Origin: Niastella caeni
Lineage (GTDB): Bacteria; Bacteroidota; Bacteroidia; Chitinophagales; Chitinophagaceae
Length of the DNA: 64,000 nt
Assembly (NCBI RefSeq): GCF_004834005.1
Contig: NZ_STFF01000001.1
Location: 1,735,347 to 1,799,346, forward strand
Reading direction: 5' to 3'
Shown: in pieces, positions 44,539 to 55,050 of the stretch
Numbering within the stretch: the stretch's first letter is position 1
How the letters are laid out: each line of letters starts with the position of its first letter
Position numbers and translations under genes: made by a program
The notes under the pieces: generated by a model
Seen by the model: the letters and a program-made list of their open reading frames with translations, nothing else
What the model was told of the DNA's origin: nothing
The model's database searches: none

Positions 44539-45048
44539 TTATGGTTTCCAATCACAATCATTCAAATACTGCTGTAATCGCTGCAAACCTGTTTCCAGCA
44601 ATTCTTCCACCCGATACACAGGCAGGTTCAGCAGGCACCCGACCTGGGCTTTGCTATATCCTTCATCGTAGATAAGCCGGATAACGGCCCTTGAAACAGG
44701 CTCCATTGCGTTCAGGATGGAACAAAGGGTGCAGGAGGTTTCCTGCAACTGGCTCGCCGTGGGCCATCGATGGAGGGCCTGCACAGGTTCAAGCACGAGG
44801 CGCAGGGCGACATGCATTAGCCATGTATAAATTTTTTGCTTGCCCCGTTTATGCTGGCTGATAGTAAAATAAGCAGCCGCCAACGCCTTTCTAAGAACAT
44901 TTTCGGCTATATCCTTATCGGCCATCAGCTCAATAATGCTGCCGTGTAAAGAGGGCGAATACGTGTCATGCAAAAACGCAAAGGCGCTCCTATCCTTATT
45001 CACCAGCAGATCAACCATGAGTTGATCCGAAATACGCAGCGCCTTCAT
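44539..45048 (-). CDS. Sigma-70-like (ECF-type) factor, divergent
   Basis: A 169-residue protein from the ATG at 45048, which overlaps the stop region of the upstream HTH gene. 'DQLMVDLLVNKDRSAFAFLHDTYSPSLHGSIIELMADKDIAENVLRKALAAAYFTISQHKRGKQKIYTWLMHVALRLVL' (in pieces) follows the sigma region 2 layout, with 'IYTWLMHVALRLVLE' as region 2.4-like. 'MEPVSRAVIRLIYDEGYSKAQVGCLLNLPVYRVEELLETGLQRLQQYL' fits region 4. Sequence is diverged, so its promoter specificity is unknown. It may drive the element's own genes. Confidence 0.75.
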   Translation of the reverse strand: MKALRISDQLMVDLLVNKDRSAFAFLHDTYSPSLHGSIIELMADKDIAENVLRKALAAAYFTISQHKRGKQKIYTWLMHVALRLVLEPVQALHRWPTASQLQETSCTLCSILNAMEPVSRAVIRLIYDEGYSKAQVGCLLNLPVYRVEELLETGLQRLQQYLNDCDWKP

Positions 45049-45049
45049 G

Positions 45050-45373
45050 TTAAGAAGCCTTTGCTTGCTTACTCTGGTGGATGAATTCGTAACCACCTTC
45101 CATGAGGTCGTTAAGCCGCTTCAGTTCATCTTTCTTTTGTTTGATGATTTCTTTTTGTGTTCTTATCTGTTCGAGCTGTCGCGCCGCTTCGAGAAAGTAA
45201 TGGGATTTGATATTGTAAAGGTTTTCGAGCGCCTTGCCATGTTCAGTTGTCATGGCCAGTTTGGCTGTTTCCAACTCATAATACTGTGTTGATGGAATGC
45301 CCATTTTACGGGCGACTTGTCGCTTGGTCAGGTTGTGCGTTTCACGGCACACCTGCATTAAAACGTTTTCCAT
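45050..45373 (-). CDS. XRE-like HTH regulator with coiled coil
   Basis: A 107-residue protein. The N-terminus 'VCRETHNLTKRQVARKMGIPSTQYYELETAKLAM' is an HTH of the Cro/C1 type; residues ~55-107 form a charged coiled coil ('LEQIRTQKEIIKQKKDELKRLNDLMEGGYEF'). It is the first gene of a three-gene minus-strand operon with the sigma-like and SymE-like genes, and faces the serine recombinase gene across a 257-bp spacer (45374-45630), where no further feature is visible. Probably an operon regulator. Confidence 0.8.
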   Translation of the reverse strand: MENVLMQVCRETHNLTKRQVARKMGIPSTQYYELETAKLAMTTEHGKALENLYNIKSHYFLEAARQLEQIRTQKEIIKQKKDELKRLNDLMEGGYEFIHQSKQAKAS

Positions 45374-45630
45374 TGAGGAAGGTTTTTTTGTGAAGTAAAG
45401 AACGTTTTAAGTGCTGCAAATCGAAGCCATCAGAATTGCTCATCAAATTTATTTGTTCGTTTTGATATGAAGATTCCTAACAGAACAGGCAAACTTCATT
45501 TGTGAAAAAATCAAAATAGCTACAAGCCCTGAATACACAGGGTTTCAGAAATATCGCCTTATTTAATATTTATTCTGTCTTGCTCAAAAATACTTGTTGG
45601 AGACTGACAGAACAGATTCACGGTTAAGGT

Positions 45631-46287
45631 ATGATAAAGGCGATTTCTTATATCCGTGTCTCAACGGTGGGACAAGGACAAAGTGGGCTTGGTTTGATGG
45701 CGCAAAGAAGCATGATCGCCAATTATTGCAAGGCGCATAAGATTACACTCATTAAAGAATTCAGAGAAATCAAAAGCGGCGAGGATCATGAGAAGCGGCC
45801 CGAGGTGCAGAAAGCAGTCAATTGGTGTTTGCTATATCCTGATTTTCTCTTATTGGTAGCAACACAAAGCCGTCTTGGTCGCAGCGTATTCTTTATTGCC
45901 AGCCTGATAAAGAAGAAAGTTCACTTTATCAGTATTGAGCAGCCAACAGCAAATGATTTTCAAAAACAAATACAAGCGGCCTTTGATGAAAAGTTCTTAG
46001 AGGATAACAGAAACAATACGAAACGCTCATTGCAGGCAAGACGTGAAAAAGGGTTCAAGTTCGGAGGGAACGTTAAGAAGCTGAAACGAACATTGAAACG
46101 AAAGAAACGGGCCTATCTAAAAAGGATCAAGCGCACCATTCGCAGGGAGCAGAAAAAGTATAAAACGCAGCGAGACCTCACAAACAGACTCAACCGCATG
46201 CGATTAAAAAAACTCAATGGTAAAAGGGGCGGCTGGCATGTCAGTGAGGTGCATAACATCTTGCATGATTTGTCCAAACTAAAATAA
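45631..46287 (+). CDS. Serine recombinase (resolvase family)
   Basis: A 218-residue recombinase. 'AISYIRVSTVGQGQSGLGLMAQRSMI' holds the nucleophile S11; 'LVATQSRLGRSVFFIASLI' and 'DEKFLEDNRNNTKRSLQARREKG' match the catalytic domain and E helix. The C-terminal part after residue 140 is extremely Lys/Arg-rich ('KKLKRTLKRKKRAYLKRIKRTI' in part) before a short 'GGWHVSEVHNILHDL' end that resembles a recombinase HTH. Such small serine recombinases resolve or invert DNA; target sites are not evident. Confidence 0.85.
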   Translation: MIKAISYIRVSTVGQGQSGLGLMAQRSMIANYCKAHKITLIKEFREIKSGEDHEKRPEVQKAVNWCLLYPDFLLLVATQSRLGRSVFFIASLIKKKVHFISIEQPTANDFQKQIQAAFDEKFLEDNRNNTKRSLQARREKGFKFGGNVKKLKRTLKRKKRAYLKRIKRTIRREQKKYKTQRDLTNRLNRMRLKKLNGKRGGWHVSEVHNILHDLSKLK

Positions 46288-46293
46288 AAAACC

Positions 46294-46728
46294 ATGAACA
46301 TGAAACCGATTGTCCTTACGTTCTGTGCAATTTGTATGGGGTTGTTGTATTCCTTCTTTACGCTCTGCACATTGAGCTTATCCGCTTGCAAGAAGAAAGA
46401 CGATGGTGGTACGTGCGGCTCTTACGGCGGAATTGTTTCTCCTAACGTTTATCTATTCTGGATTGACCATGATTTTTCCTGCGGCCAGATCACCGTCGAG
46501 GTGAAGGATGCAGACGGCAAAACGGTTACACCGTTTCAGGACAAGATTTCCTACACATCAGGCACCGCGCCAGAGTGCAACAGCGCCAACTACGGCAAGT
46601 ATGCCACCTTCGACCTGTATCAAGGAAAGACCTATACGTACAAAGCCACATGCACAGGCAAGACGTGGACAGGCACGATCATCGTTCCTTGTGAACAGGG
46701 TCAATGCAAAAACATTCAACTTCAGTAA
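46294..46728 (+). CDS. Lipoprotein, hypothetical
   Basis: A 144-residue protein with a signal peptide and lipobox LSA-C ('SLSACKKKDDGG'), the Lys/Asp-rich start seen in Bacteroidota surface lipoproteins. The mature part has four or more Cys ('GTCGSYGG', 'FSCGQ', 'PECNS', 'CTGKTWTG', 'CEQGQCK') and beta-type strands, suggesting disulphides. It starts 6 bp after the recombinase stop. Function unknown. Confidence 0.75.
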   Translation: MNMKPIVLTFCAICMGLLYSFFTLCTLSLSACKKKDDGGTCGSYGGIVSPNVYLFWIDHDFSCGQITVEVKDADGKTVTPFQDKISYTSGTAPECNSANYGKYATFDLYQGKTYTYKATCTGKTWTGTIIVPCEQGQCKNIQLQ

Positions 46729-46745
46729 CTCCATAAATTATCATT

Positions 46746-47297
46746 ATGAAACAGGCAATCCTTTTAACCGTGTGTTTCGGGATAGGCATAGCCAACGGGC
46801 AAACAAGCAAAGCCCCCATACCGGAAGTCTTGAACGACATCCGCTACCATCAGGCAACCGATAATTCCCTGAAACCGCTTGAAAAGACCACAGCCAGGTA
46901 TGTCACCAAATCAAAGGCGTTGGGCTATGGCGGTATCATCATCAGCTTTGTACTGGACAGCGACAAGTCGCCCATTCGTTTTGTATCGGCAGAACGAATG
47001 AGGTTCGTTGTGGCAATGGCCGATGGTACAGGGGATCCCACAGGTTGGTTCACGCTGTACAAGGCGACAGTGAAGAAAGGCAAGCGATCGGGAAACTTCG
47101 GCGACTATAAGGTGTTCGGCAAATCGTCCGGCAACAAGGAAGTCGTATCGTACAGTGTCAAGTCACTCGGTAAACAGGTGTATGAAATCATTCCCGATAC
47201 AAAACTGGACAAAGGCGAGTATTTCTTTGCGAATAAAGGTTCATTGAGCAAGTACGGCAACACGGCGGTTGACGTGTTCGCCTTCGGAATAGATTAA
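46746..47297 (+). CDS. Secreted hypothetical protein
   Basis: A 183-residue protein with a signal peptide (MKQAILLTVCFGIGIANGQ). The mature domain has 'TARYVTKSKALGYGGIIISFVLDSDKSPIRF' and 'YEIIPDTKLDKGEYFFAN', beta-rich and unassigned. It follows the lipoprotein gene by 17 bp and is probably co-transcribed. Function unknown. Confidence 0.75.
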   Translation: MKQAILLTVCFGIGIANGQTSKAPIPEVLNDIRYHQATDNSLKPLEKTTARYVTKSKALGYGGIIISFVLDSDKSPIRFVSAERMRFVVAMADGTGDPTGWFTLYKATVKKGKRSGNFGDYKVFGKSSGNKEVVSYSVKSLGKQVYEIIPDTKLDKGEYFFANKGSLSKYGNTAVDVFAFGID

Positions 47298-47435
47298 ATG
47301 TGCTACTAATCAGAGCCTTAACCAATAGTCCCGGTATATCTATACTGGGTCTATTTGTTTTGTCACCAATCCCGCCCTGATGAAACGTTCCTTGCGACGC
47401 TCCTGTTGACTGGAGTACATCCACATTCTTACGTT

Positions 47436-47756
47436 ATGACAGTGCAAGAAGCCTTCAATAAGTTAGCATCCGCTAGAAAGCGATCTAAAAAAACAAGGAC
47501 TGAAATTATCAGTCTGCGGCAGTTTATTATTGATGCTGGCGTCAATCCCGATCCTGAAAAGGAGAACCTGGTAAAGAGGAACAAGGAAATTTATAAGAAA
47601 TGGAAAAAGGGTCGGCCCGTATCGGAAATCGCAGAAGAATATAACAGATCAACGAGTACCATTGGGGTGATCTGTAGACGTATTGACTACATACTTGAAA
47701 GGAAAGGCGCACGCTTCAAAGAGTACAAGGATTTATTGCGGTACTATAACATGTAA
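47436..47756 (+). CDS. Small HTH-like hypothetical protein
   Basis: A 106-residue basic protein from the ATG at 47436 (MTVQEAFNKLASARKRSKKTRTE). 'EIYKKWKKGRPVSEIAEEYNRSTSTIGVICRRIDYIL' has the form of an HTH of the sigma-region-4/homeodomain-like type. It may bind DNA; no family is recognised. Confidence 0.6.
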   Translation: MTVQEAFNKLASARKRSKKTRTEIISLRQFIIDAGVNPDPEKENLVKRNKEIYKKWKKGRPVSEIAEEYNRSTSTIGVICRRIDYILERKGARFKEYKDLLRYYNM

Positions 47757-48192
47757 CGCGTTAAAAGCGCAGTTAGCCAGAATAAGGGCAGCGGTTCTAA
47801 CGAAACCGTCTGACGCGTCTGTAGGTAAAGACGGCTTGAATGTCGGGACTAACATCATGCGCTTGATTTGCCATGAAAGAAAAAAGCTGGTGCCTAACTG
47901 GTTGTTTTTATACATATCTATTAAGATATTAAATTGACCGTCCTTCACCTTTGGCAACGGCCCATTTTGCCCGTTGACGATTCCTTGATTATCTGTCTCA
48001 AATGGAATCCCCGAACCCCAAGGATCACATGCAGCAACAACCCAGATTGCTCATATCCTCTAAAAACACGCATTGCGTGTTGGGTTCTCTTTCACTCCAA
48101 AAAAATAATAAGCAGTCGCGATCAGCCAGAAAACCGCTGGCTGGCATCGTCATGCTTATTTCAACACTTCATAAAAATTCACGAGGGCTAAA
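47757..48192. other. Gene-free stretch before the RTX locus
   Basis: 436 bp. The ORFs in it (47934-48196) have no protein-like composition and no clear ribosome-binding site. It probably holds the promoter of the 48193 gene, which I cannot place. Confidence 0.4.
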
Positions 48193-48678
48193 ATGAATAA
48201 AGTTTCTTCCTGGGTACAACAGCATAAAGTTTTGTCGACAATACTTGCTTTGGTGTTTGTCTCATATCTCTGGTACGACATGCCATTTAAAGCGACCGAT
48301 CCAGCAAGTCCGTATTTTATCGAATCTTTATTCAGAATGCGCGATTACGGAAGCGCGTCAGGCGTTGGTCAACTGAGAGACAATGTTCTCCCGAAATTAT
48401 TCCCTGTTGGTACTCCAAAAGACTATGTTGATCTAATGTTAGTTGATCGTGGTGGAGCACATATCATTGACATCACTCAATATAATATCGGCGGATACAT
48501 CTATAGTTATAAACCAGTCCAATTAACTTTCACGCCTGATGATCTAAATATCCGGATTTACTACGATAAAAATATGAAAGTCGAAGCTGTAAACTTCTAT
48601 GGACGCACGGTTGTTGGAAAGGGCTATAAGCCCAAAAAAGTTTCTGAAACTCTAAAGACTGAAGGACAATCACCATGA
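48193..48678 (+). CDS. Small membrane-anchored partner of RTX gene
   Basis: A 161-residue protein with one N-terminal membrane helix ('[16 protein letters not shown]', residues 13-28) and a ~130-residue periplasm-facing domain ('[37 protein letters not shown]' in part, and '[31 protein letters not shown]'). No family recognised. Its stop overlaps the RTX start (ATGA), so the two are translationally coupled. A role as RTX partner, chaperone or immunity protein is possible but inferred only from the coupling. Confidence 0.7.
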   Translation: MNKVSSWVQQHKVLSTILALVFVSYLWYDMPFKATDPASPYFIESLFRMRDYGSASGVGQLRDNVLPKLFPVGTPKDYVDLMLVDRGGAHIIDITQYNIGGYIYSYKPVQLTFTPDDLNIRIYYDKNMKVEAVNFYGRTVVGKGYKPKKVSETLKTEGQSP

Positions 48679-51600
48679 CTGGGAAAATATATCTTGCTTC
48701 AAAAGTTATTATTAGTCAGTACAACCCTATACCTGTTAAACATCTGTATTTAATTTATTCGCCAAGTGGTGATATTTCGAACACGTCAGAGGATCAACAA
48801 GTAATTCGTGGAGGTGATCATTACGGAGATGTTAGTAGCAGTCATTTAATCGTTGAAGTAGGGCCAGTTTTAGTAGACTCGCAGGATAGGTATGAGTCTG
48901 GTGAAGATTATCTCACAAGGGGATCGATACCATTAAATTTAGGGGGGCGTGATGCTGATGATGTGTGGAATGATTTAAAATATACTGCATTAAGTTTAAG
49001 CAGCATTGGAAGTGAAATACATTACGAATATTTGAACGGTCTCGGTAGTGTGGTAGATACGGGATTAAATTATGAATCGGTTGATGGGTCTGATTCACTA
49101 GGTTTTACAAATAATAGCAATGCAACAATTCGATCAATATTAGCCGCAAATGACATTATTTTAGAAGGGAATCTGCCTTATAACATGCTCTCATTTGAGG
49201 GTGCGCCGGGGCAAGATACTGTTTTCGCTAGTGCTAATGATGACACCTTATTGATCGGATATGGTGTTGAACATATAGATGGTGATACAGGTATCGACAC
49301 AGTGGATTTTAGCCACGGATTCACGCCACTCACAATAAACTTAACAAGCAACAGTTTCGCAGGCACAGGTATCACGGGCGAAATCATAAATGTAGAAAAC
49401 ATTATCGGCACAAATTATTCCGATACAATTACTGGAAATGCATCTAACAACACCTTAAACGGTGGCGCTGGCGTAGATACACTTAATGGCGGTGATGGAA
49501 ATGATACTTTCAAAGCTCATTTCACCGATCCGAATAAACTTGAAGGCGACACCTACAATGGTGGAAATGGTGTTGACACTATTGACTACTCTGATTTCAT
49601 CTCAACCACAGACCATGGTGTTCGCGTAGACCTTGAAATTTCATCTACCTATAACATGTCTGCCGCTCTCTCACTCACTGATAATCTAACGTCAATAGAA
49701 AGAATTATTGGATCACAATATACAGATGTACTAGCTGGAGATAGCGGAGATAACTTTATTGATGGTAACGGTGGTAAAGATGGCTACGTTGGCGGAGGTG
49801 GATCAGATACATTTTTGCTTAAATCAACATATAATTTTGTAAGTTTTGAAGATACATCTGGTAATGATTTTATTCAACTTGAAGGATTTACTACTGCTGA
49901 TTTGATTGGCGGATATTTTCGTCCATCTGTTTCAAGAAATGACTCCACGGGTGAATTTGCAACTTTCGCTTTCTGGGCTAAAAACGGAATAAATAACGAT
50001 GTTAATTATGATTCCGTGTATTTTGTTCGCATAGTCGGATTAAACTACAATTATCATTTCGATTATCAAGAGATTAATTCTGCGGACTATATAAAATTTA
50101 AAAATCCAGACGGAAGTCTTGTTTCTCTTGCAAGTATCTTAGTAGCAAGCATGACAGATATAGATGCAAATCTTTTCTGGGGTTCTTATTATTCTACTAG
50201 TTATGGGTTCACAACTGGTGATGACCAGATTTTTGGAAACTTTGAGAATGACACCCTTAATGGGGGCGCAGGTAACGACACGCTGAATGGTGACAGTGGT
50301 AACGATATTCTCAATGGCGGCGCCGGAAATGATTTGGTGCGCGGAGGACTTGGTAACGACACTTTAGACTATATCTACAGCGATAATGTGGCGGCGACCG
50401 ATGAATATTTTGGCGATCAAGGAAATGACACATTAGTTCTCAGCTTCAATAGCGGGAATCTGACTTCAGGGATAAAACAGGATATTGTTGACTACCGCAA
50501 TTTCATCCAAAACCCTTCAAACATCGATCCTAATTCCGATACCGTTGGAGAGTTTGAGTTTACAAATTTCGGTCTGACAGTAACCGGGTTTGAGAATCTT
50601 TCTTTGCTTGTCAACGGTGTTACTACTTCCACTGGCGTTGACACAAGAGAAGATAATTTCTCCGGCGCTATTAATACCAATATCACAGGCAACTTATTTT
50701 CCGATAATGGTAATGGGGCAGATAGCTCTTTTATCGGGACACTCAACGCTACGGCAGGAACCTTTACAACAACCCAGGGCGGTACGATTGTTATTTCCTC
50801 AAACGGAGCGTTTACCTATACGCCACCGACAAGCTTTACGGGTGCGGATTCCTTTGCCTATTCCGCTAATGACGGTAACGGCGCGACCGGGTCAGCAATC
50901 GCGCATTTCATTGTTGGTATGGCAAGCACGATCAACGGCACCACAGGCAATGACACGTTGAACGGTACAAGTGCCAATGAATTGCTTTCCGGCGGCAGTG
51001 GTAATGATACGCTCAATGGGAACGACGGGAACGATATTCTCAATGGCGGTGCTGGCAACGATACGCTCAACGGCGGTAATGGCAATGATACCTACCTTGT
51101 CGATAGCACGTCAGATACTGTCAGTGAGAGCGCCAGCGCAGGAACCGATCTTGTCCAAGCATCCGTAAACTATACGCTCACCAGCAACGTTGAGAACTTA
51201 TTGCTTACAGGAAACGCTTCTATCAACGGAACAGGCAACTCGCTTAACAATACGATCACTGGTAATGCTGGCAATAATACGCTTGATGGCGGAACAGGTA
51301 GCGACACCTTGATCGGCGGTGCTGGCGATGATGTTTATATCGTCGATACGACTTCCGATGTTATCACAGAAAATGCGAATGAGGGCATCGATACCGTTTC
51401 TCACAGAACGCCGAACGACTATACGCTGGCGGCTAACATCGAGAACATGACAATGGATCGCCCCGATAATATGAACGGTTGGGGCAACAGCTTGGATAAC
51501 AGAATAACCGGAACAGATTATCAGAACAATATTTACGGGCTGGATGGAAACGATACCCTGATTGGCTATGCTGGCAATGATAACCTTATCGGCGGGAATG

Positions 51601-54600
51601 GTAACGATTTCTTGGATGGCGGCACAGGCATTGACTCGCTCTTGGGCGGCGCGGGTGATGATACTATGGTTGTCGATCATGCTTCTGATAGCTTGACCGA
51701 GAACTCCGGCGAAGGAACAGACACAGTACAGTCGTATATTACCTTTACGCTCGCAACCAACTTTGAAAACCTCACCTTGCTCGGTAGTACAGCTATCAAT
51801 GGCACAGGAAACAGTGTCAATAACGTTATCACCGGAAATGGAGCCAACAACACTTTGGATGGTGGCGCGGGTAACGACACGTTGATCGGCGGAGCCGGTA
51901 ACGACATTTATGTTGTCGATTCAGCGTCTGATACAGTTACCGAGAATGCCAATGAAGGAACTGATGCTGTTCAAACGGCGTTGGGTTATACACTCGGGGC
52001 AAACGTCGAGAATTTGACAATCACGGGATCGTCAACAGTAAACGGTACAGGCAATAACCTGGACAACATCATAACCGGGAATAGTGCGAACAATACACTG
52101 ACCGGGAATGATGGTGATGATACACTTGACGGTGGCGCGGGGAACGACACGCTGATTGGTGGCGCTGGCAATGATACCTATATCGTTGACAGCAATTCCG
52201 ATGTGGTTACCGAAAATTCCAATGAAGGTATCGATACAGTTTATGCCAGAACGACTTCGTCCTATACATTGGCAAGTAATGTCGAAAACCTGACGCTTGA
52301 TCGTGCCGACAATATGAACGGTACGGGTAATAGCCTCAGCAATACCATCATTGGCACGGATTATATCAACGTCATTGATGGATTGGCTGGCAATGACATT
52401 CTACAAGGGAAAGCCGGAAACGACACTCTCAATGGCGGTGATGGTAATGACATTCTGGACGGTGGTTCAGGCAATGATACGATGGCGGGCGGAACGGGTG
52501 ATGATGGTTATATCGTCGACAGCGCATCCGACAGCGTCAGTGAGAATGCATCGGAAGGAACGGACAGCGTTTATTCGTCTGTCACGCATACCCTGCAATC
52601 GAATTTCGAGAACCTGATCCTGACAGGAGCATCAGGGATCAACGGAACTGGTAACTCCCTCGATAATACAATTATCGGTAATAGCGCAAACAACACGCTC
52701 GACGGTAATTCGGGGAACGACTACATTGATGGTGGTGCCGGGAATGACGCAATGTACGGCGGTGCCGGGGATGATACGTTCGTTGTCGATAGCACCTCGG
52801 ATAGCGTCAATGAAAACGCAAGCTCGGGAACCGATACAGTCCTAGCATCTGCAACTTTCACACTCACGGGAAATGTAGAAAACCTGACTTTGACGGGAAC
52901 TTCTGCAATCAACGCAACTGGTAACTCGCTTAACAATACGATAACTGGAAACTCAGCTAACAACGTGATCGACGGCGGTAGCGGCAACGATACGATGGTT
53001 GGCGGATTGGGAGACGATACCTACGTTGTCGATTCAACGTCCGATGTCGTTACAGAGAATGCTAGTGAAGGTATCGATACAGTTCAAACGGCAATAACCT
53101 TGTCATCATTGGCTGCCAATGTTGAAAACCTGACATTGACAGGAAGCTCGAACATTAGCGGTACGGGCAACTCATTGGATAATTATATCACCGGAAATAG
53201 CGGCGGCAATACGCTCAATGGTGGTGCCGGTAATGATACGTTGGACGGTGGCGCTGACAACGATATTCTCGTTGGTGGCACAGGTGATGATACCTATATT
53301 GTCAATCTTGTCGGTGATGCCATCACAGAAAATGCCAGCGAAGGCACCGATACTGTTTCCCACCGAACGCCGAACGACTATACGCTTGCAGCGAACATCG
53401 AGAACATGACGATGGATCGCCCGGATAATATGAATGGCTGGGGTAATTCTTTAGCTAATATCATTACTGGCACTGCTTACCAAAACAATATTTATGGTTT
53501 GGACGGCAACGATACCTTAAGTGGTTTCGCTGGAAATGATAACCTCACAGGAGGTAACGGCAACGATATCATGGATGGTGGGGAAGGCATTGATTCCATG
53601 ATTGGCGGCGTAGGGGATGATACCTATGTTGTCGATCATTCGTCGGATAGCCTGACCGAGAACGCCAGCGAAGGCACCGATACGGTACAAAGTTCTATCA
53701 ACTATACTTTGTTGACGAACTTTGAAAATCTGACGCTGATCGGAAGCTCGAATCTTAATGGCACTGGTAACTCAGTGAGCAACATCATCACGGGCAATAG
53801 TGGCAACAATACGCTCGACGGTGGATCAGGGGTAGATACATTAGTTGGGGGTCAAGGTAACGATATTTACCTTGTCGATAGCACCACTGATACTATTACA
53901 GAGAATGCCAGCGAGGGTACGGACACTGTTCAAAGCTCTGTGACCTATACGTCATTGGCTGCAAACATCGAAAATCTGACCTTAACAGGCAGCTCGAATA
54001 TCAACGGCACGGGCAATAGCCTGGATAATTACATCACTGGCAACAGTGGCATGAACACGCTGACAGGTGGTGATGGGAATGACACCTTGGATGGTGGCTC
54101 CAGCAACGACACCCTGATTGGTGGCTTGGGTAATGATACGTATATCGTCGATAGTACGTCCGATACCATTACCGAAAACTCGGGTGAAGGCACCGACCTG
54201 GTGCTTTCGCGGACATCACTCGATTTCACGTTAGGGGCCAATATCGAGAATTTGACGCTGGATCGTGCTGATAACATGAACGGCACGGGTAACAGCCTTG
54301 ATAATATTATCACAGGTACAGCTTACCTGAACACGATCTATGGTATGGATGGCAACGACACGCTCTATGGCCTTGCAGGAAACGATACCCTGTATGGCGG
54401 TAATGGTAACGACAGGCTGGATGGCGGTTCAGGCATCGATGGCATGACAGGTGGTGCAGGGAATGACACTTACGTCGTTGACAACGCATCCGACAGCATC
54501 GCTGAGAATAACGGTGAGGGAACCGATCTGGTGGAAAGCTCGATTTCCTACACGCTCGGCTCCTATCTCGAAGATCTGACGTTGACCGGCACCTCGGCCA

Positions 54601-55028
54601 TCAACGGCACAGGTAACGCGCTTGCCAATACCCTGACCGGCAACAGTGCCGTCAACACCCTTAGTGGCGGCGATGGCAACGATGTCCTGATTGGTCATGG
54701 AGGCGCTGACGCTCTTACAGGAGGCAATAATTCAGATACCTTTGTATTCGATGATATCAGCTTTGGCGCTGTTGATACCGTCAGTGATTTCAGCACGGCT
54801 CAAAGCGACAAGCTGGATATTTCCGATCTGTTGATCGGGTATAACCCAGGGACGAGCAATATTGATGATTTTGCTACTCTGTCTGTTGCTGGTGGGAATA
54901 CGACCTTGCTTGTGGATCGTGATGGCAGTGGATCAGCGTACACAGATCAGTCGGTTGTCGTCCTTACAGGTGTAACTGGCCTCAACCTAGCCGATATGCT
55001 GACCAACGGACATTTGATTGCATCCTGA
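48675..55028 (+). CDS. Giant RTX calcium-binding repeat protein, T1SS C-terminus
   Basis: A 2117-residue protein. Residues 1-150 are an unassigned domain. RTX nonapeptides of the GGxGND type appear from about 175-275 and 515-570. Residues ~645-745 form a cadherin/Ig-like domain ('[42 protein letters not shown]', in short pieces). From ~757 to ~2000 there are 13 modules of ~93 residues, each with a 'TENxxEGTDxV' start, a '(V/I/F)ENLTLTG' core and GNDTLxGG loops. The end (about 2020-2117, '[33 protein letters not shown]') is the type I secretion target domain of large adhesins and toxins. Secretion would need HlyB/HlyD/TolC-type partners, none of which is here. An AAGGA lies upstream of the ATG. 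Confidence 0.92.
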   Translation: MTGKIYLASKVIISQYNPIPVKHLYLIYSPSGDISNTSEDQQVIRGGDHYGDVSSSHLIVEVGPVLVDSQDRYESGEDYLTRGSIPLNLGGRDADDVWNDLKYTALSLSSIGSEIHYEYLNGLGSVVDTGLNYESVDGSDSLGFTNNSNATIRSILAANDIILEGNLPYNMLSFEGAPGQDTVFASANDDTLLIGYGVEHIDGDTGIDTVDFSHGFTPLTINLTSNSFAGTGITGEIINVENIIGTNYSDTITGNASNNTLNGGAGVDTLNGGDGNDTFKAHFTDPNKLEGDTYNGGNGVDTIDYSDFISTTDHGVRVDLEISSTYNMSAALSLTDNLTSIERIIGSQYTDVLAGDSGDNFIDGNGGKDGYVGGGGSDTFLLKSTYNFVSFEDTSGNDFIQLEGFTTADLIGGYFRPSVSRNDSTGEFATFAFWAKNGINNDVNYDSVYFVRIVGLNYNYHFDYQEINSADYIKFKNPDGSLVSLASILVASMTDIDANLFWGSYYSTSYGFTTGDDQIFGNFENDTLNGGAGNDTLNGDSGNDILNGGAGNDLVRGGLGNDTLDYIYSDNVAATDEYFGDQGNDTLVLSFNSGNLTSGIKQDIVDYRNFIQNPSNIDPNSDTVGEFEFTNFGLTVTGFENLSLLVNGVTTSTGVDTREDNFSGAINTNITGNLFSDNGNGADSSFIGTLNATAGTFTTTQGGTIVISSNGAFTYTPPTSFTGADSFAYSANDGNGATGSAIAHFIVGMASTINGTTGNDTLNGTSANELLSGGSGNDTLNGNDGNDILNGGAGNDTLNGGNGNDTYLVDSTSDTVSESASAGTDLVQASVNYTLTSNVENLLLTGNASINGTGNSLNNTITGNAGNNTLDGGTGSDTLIGGAGDDVYIVDTTSDVITENANEGIDTVSHRTPNDYTLAANIENMTMDRPDNMNGWGNSLDNRITGTDYQNNIYGLDGNDTLIGYAGNDNLIGGNGNDFLDGGTGIDSLLGGAGDDTMVVDHASDSLTENSGEGTDTVQSYITFTLATNFENLTLLGSTAINGTGNSVNNVITGNGANNTLDGGAGNDTLIGGAGNDIYVVDSASDTVTENANEGTDAVQTALGYTLGANVENLTITGSSTVNGTGNNLDNIITGNSANNTLTGNDGDDTLDGGAGNDTLIGGAGNDTYIVDSNSDVVTENSNEGIDTVYARTTSSYTLASNVENLTLDRADNMNGTGNSLSNTIIGTDYINVIDGLAGNDILQGKAGNDTLNGGDGNDILDGGSGNDTMAGGTGDDGYIVDSASDSVSENASEGTDSVYSSVTHTLQSNFENLILTGASGINGTGNSLDNTIIGNSANNTLDGNSGNDYIDGGAGNDAMYGGAGDDTFVVDSTSDSVNENASSGTDTVLASATFTLTGNVENLTLTGTSAINATGNSLNNTITGNSANNVIDGGSGNDTMVGGLGDDTYVVDSTSDVVTENASEGIDTVQTAITLSSLAANVENLTLTGSSNISGTGNSLDNYITGNSGGNTLNGGAGNDTLDGGADNDILVGGTGDDTYIVNLVGDAITENASEGTDTVSHRTPNDYTLAANIENMTMDRPDNMNGWGNSLANIITGTAYQNNIYGLDGNDTLSGFAGNDNLTGGNGNDIMDGGEGIDSMIGGVGDDTYVVDHSSDSLTENASEGTDTVQSSINYTLLTNFENLTLIGSSNLNGTGNSVSNIITGNSGNNTLDGGSGVDTLVGGQGNDIYLVDSTTDTITENASEGTDTVQSSVTYTSLAANIENLTLTGSSNINGTGNSLDNYITGNSGMNTLTGGDGNDTLDGGSSNDTLIGGLGNDTYIVDSTSDTITENSGEGTDLVLSRTSLDFTLGANIENLTLDRADNMNGTGNSLDNIITGTAYLNTIYGMDGNDTLYGLAGNDTLYGGNGNDRLDGGSGIDGMTGGAGNDTYVVDNASDSIAENNGEGTDLVESSISYTLGSYLEDLTLTGTSAINGTGNALANTLTGNSAVNTLSGGDGNDVLIGHGGADALTGGNNSDTFVFDDISFGAVDTVSDFSTAQSDKLDISDLLIGYNPGTSNIDDFATLSVAGGNTTLLVDRDGSGSAYTDQSVVVLTGVTGLNLADMLTNGHLIAS

Positions 55029-55050
55029 TTTTTGCTTATGAAAGAAAAAA

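Noticed and set aside
47934-48196. Short plus-strand ORFs before the RTX locus
   Set aside because: Composition is not protein-like, they overlap each other in different frames and the coupled gene at 48193 explains the region.
50492-54698. Many minus-strand ORFs over the RTX gene
   Set aside because: They are shadows of the repetitive Gly/Asp/Asn-rich coding sequence.
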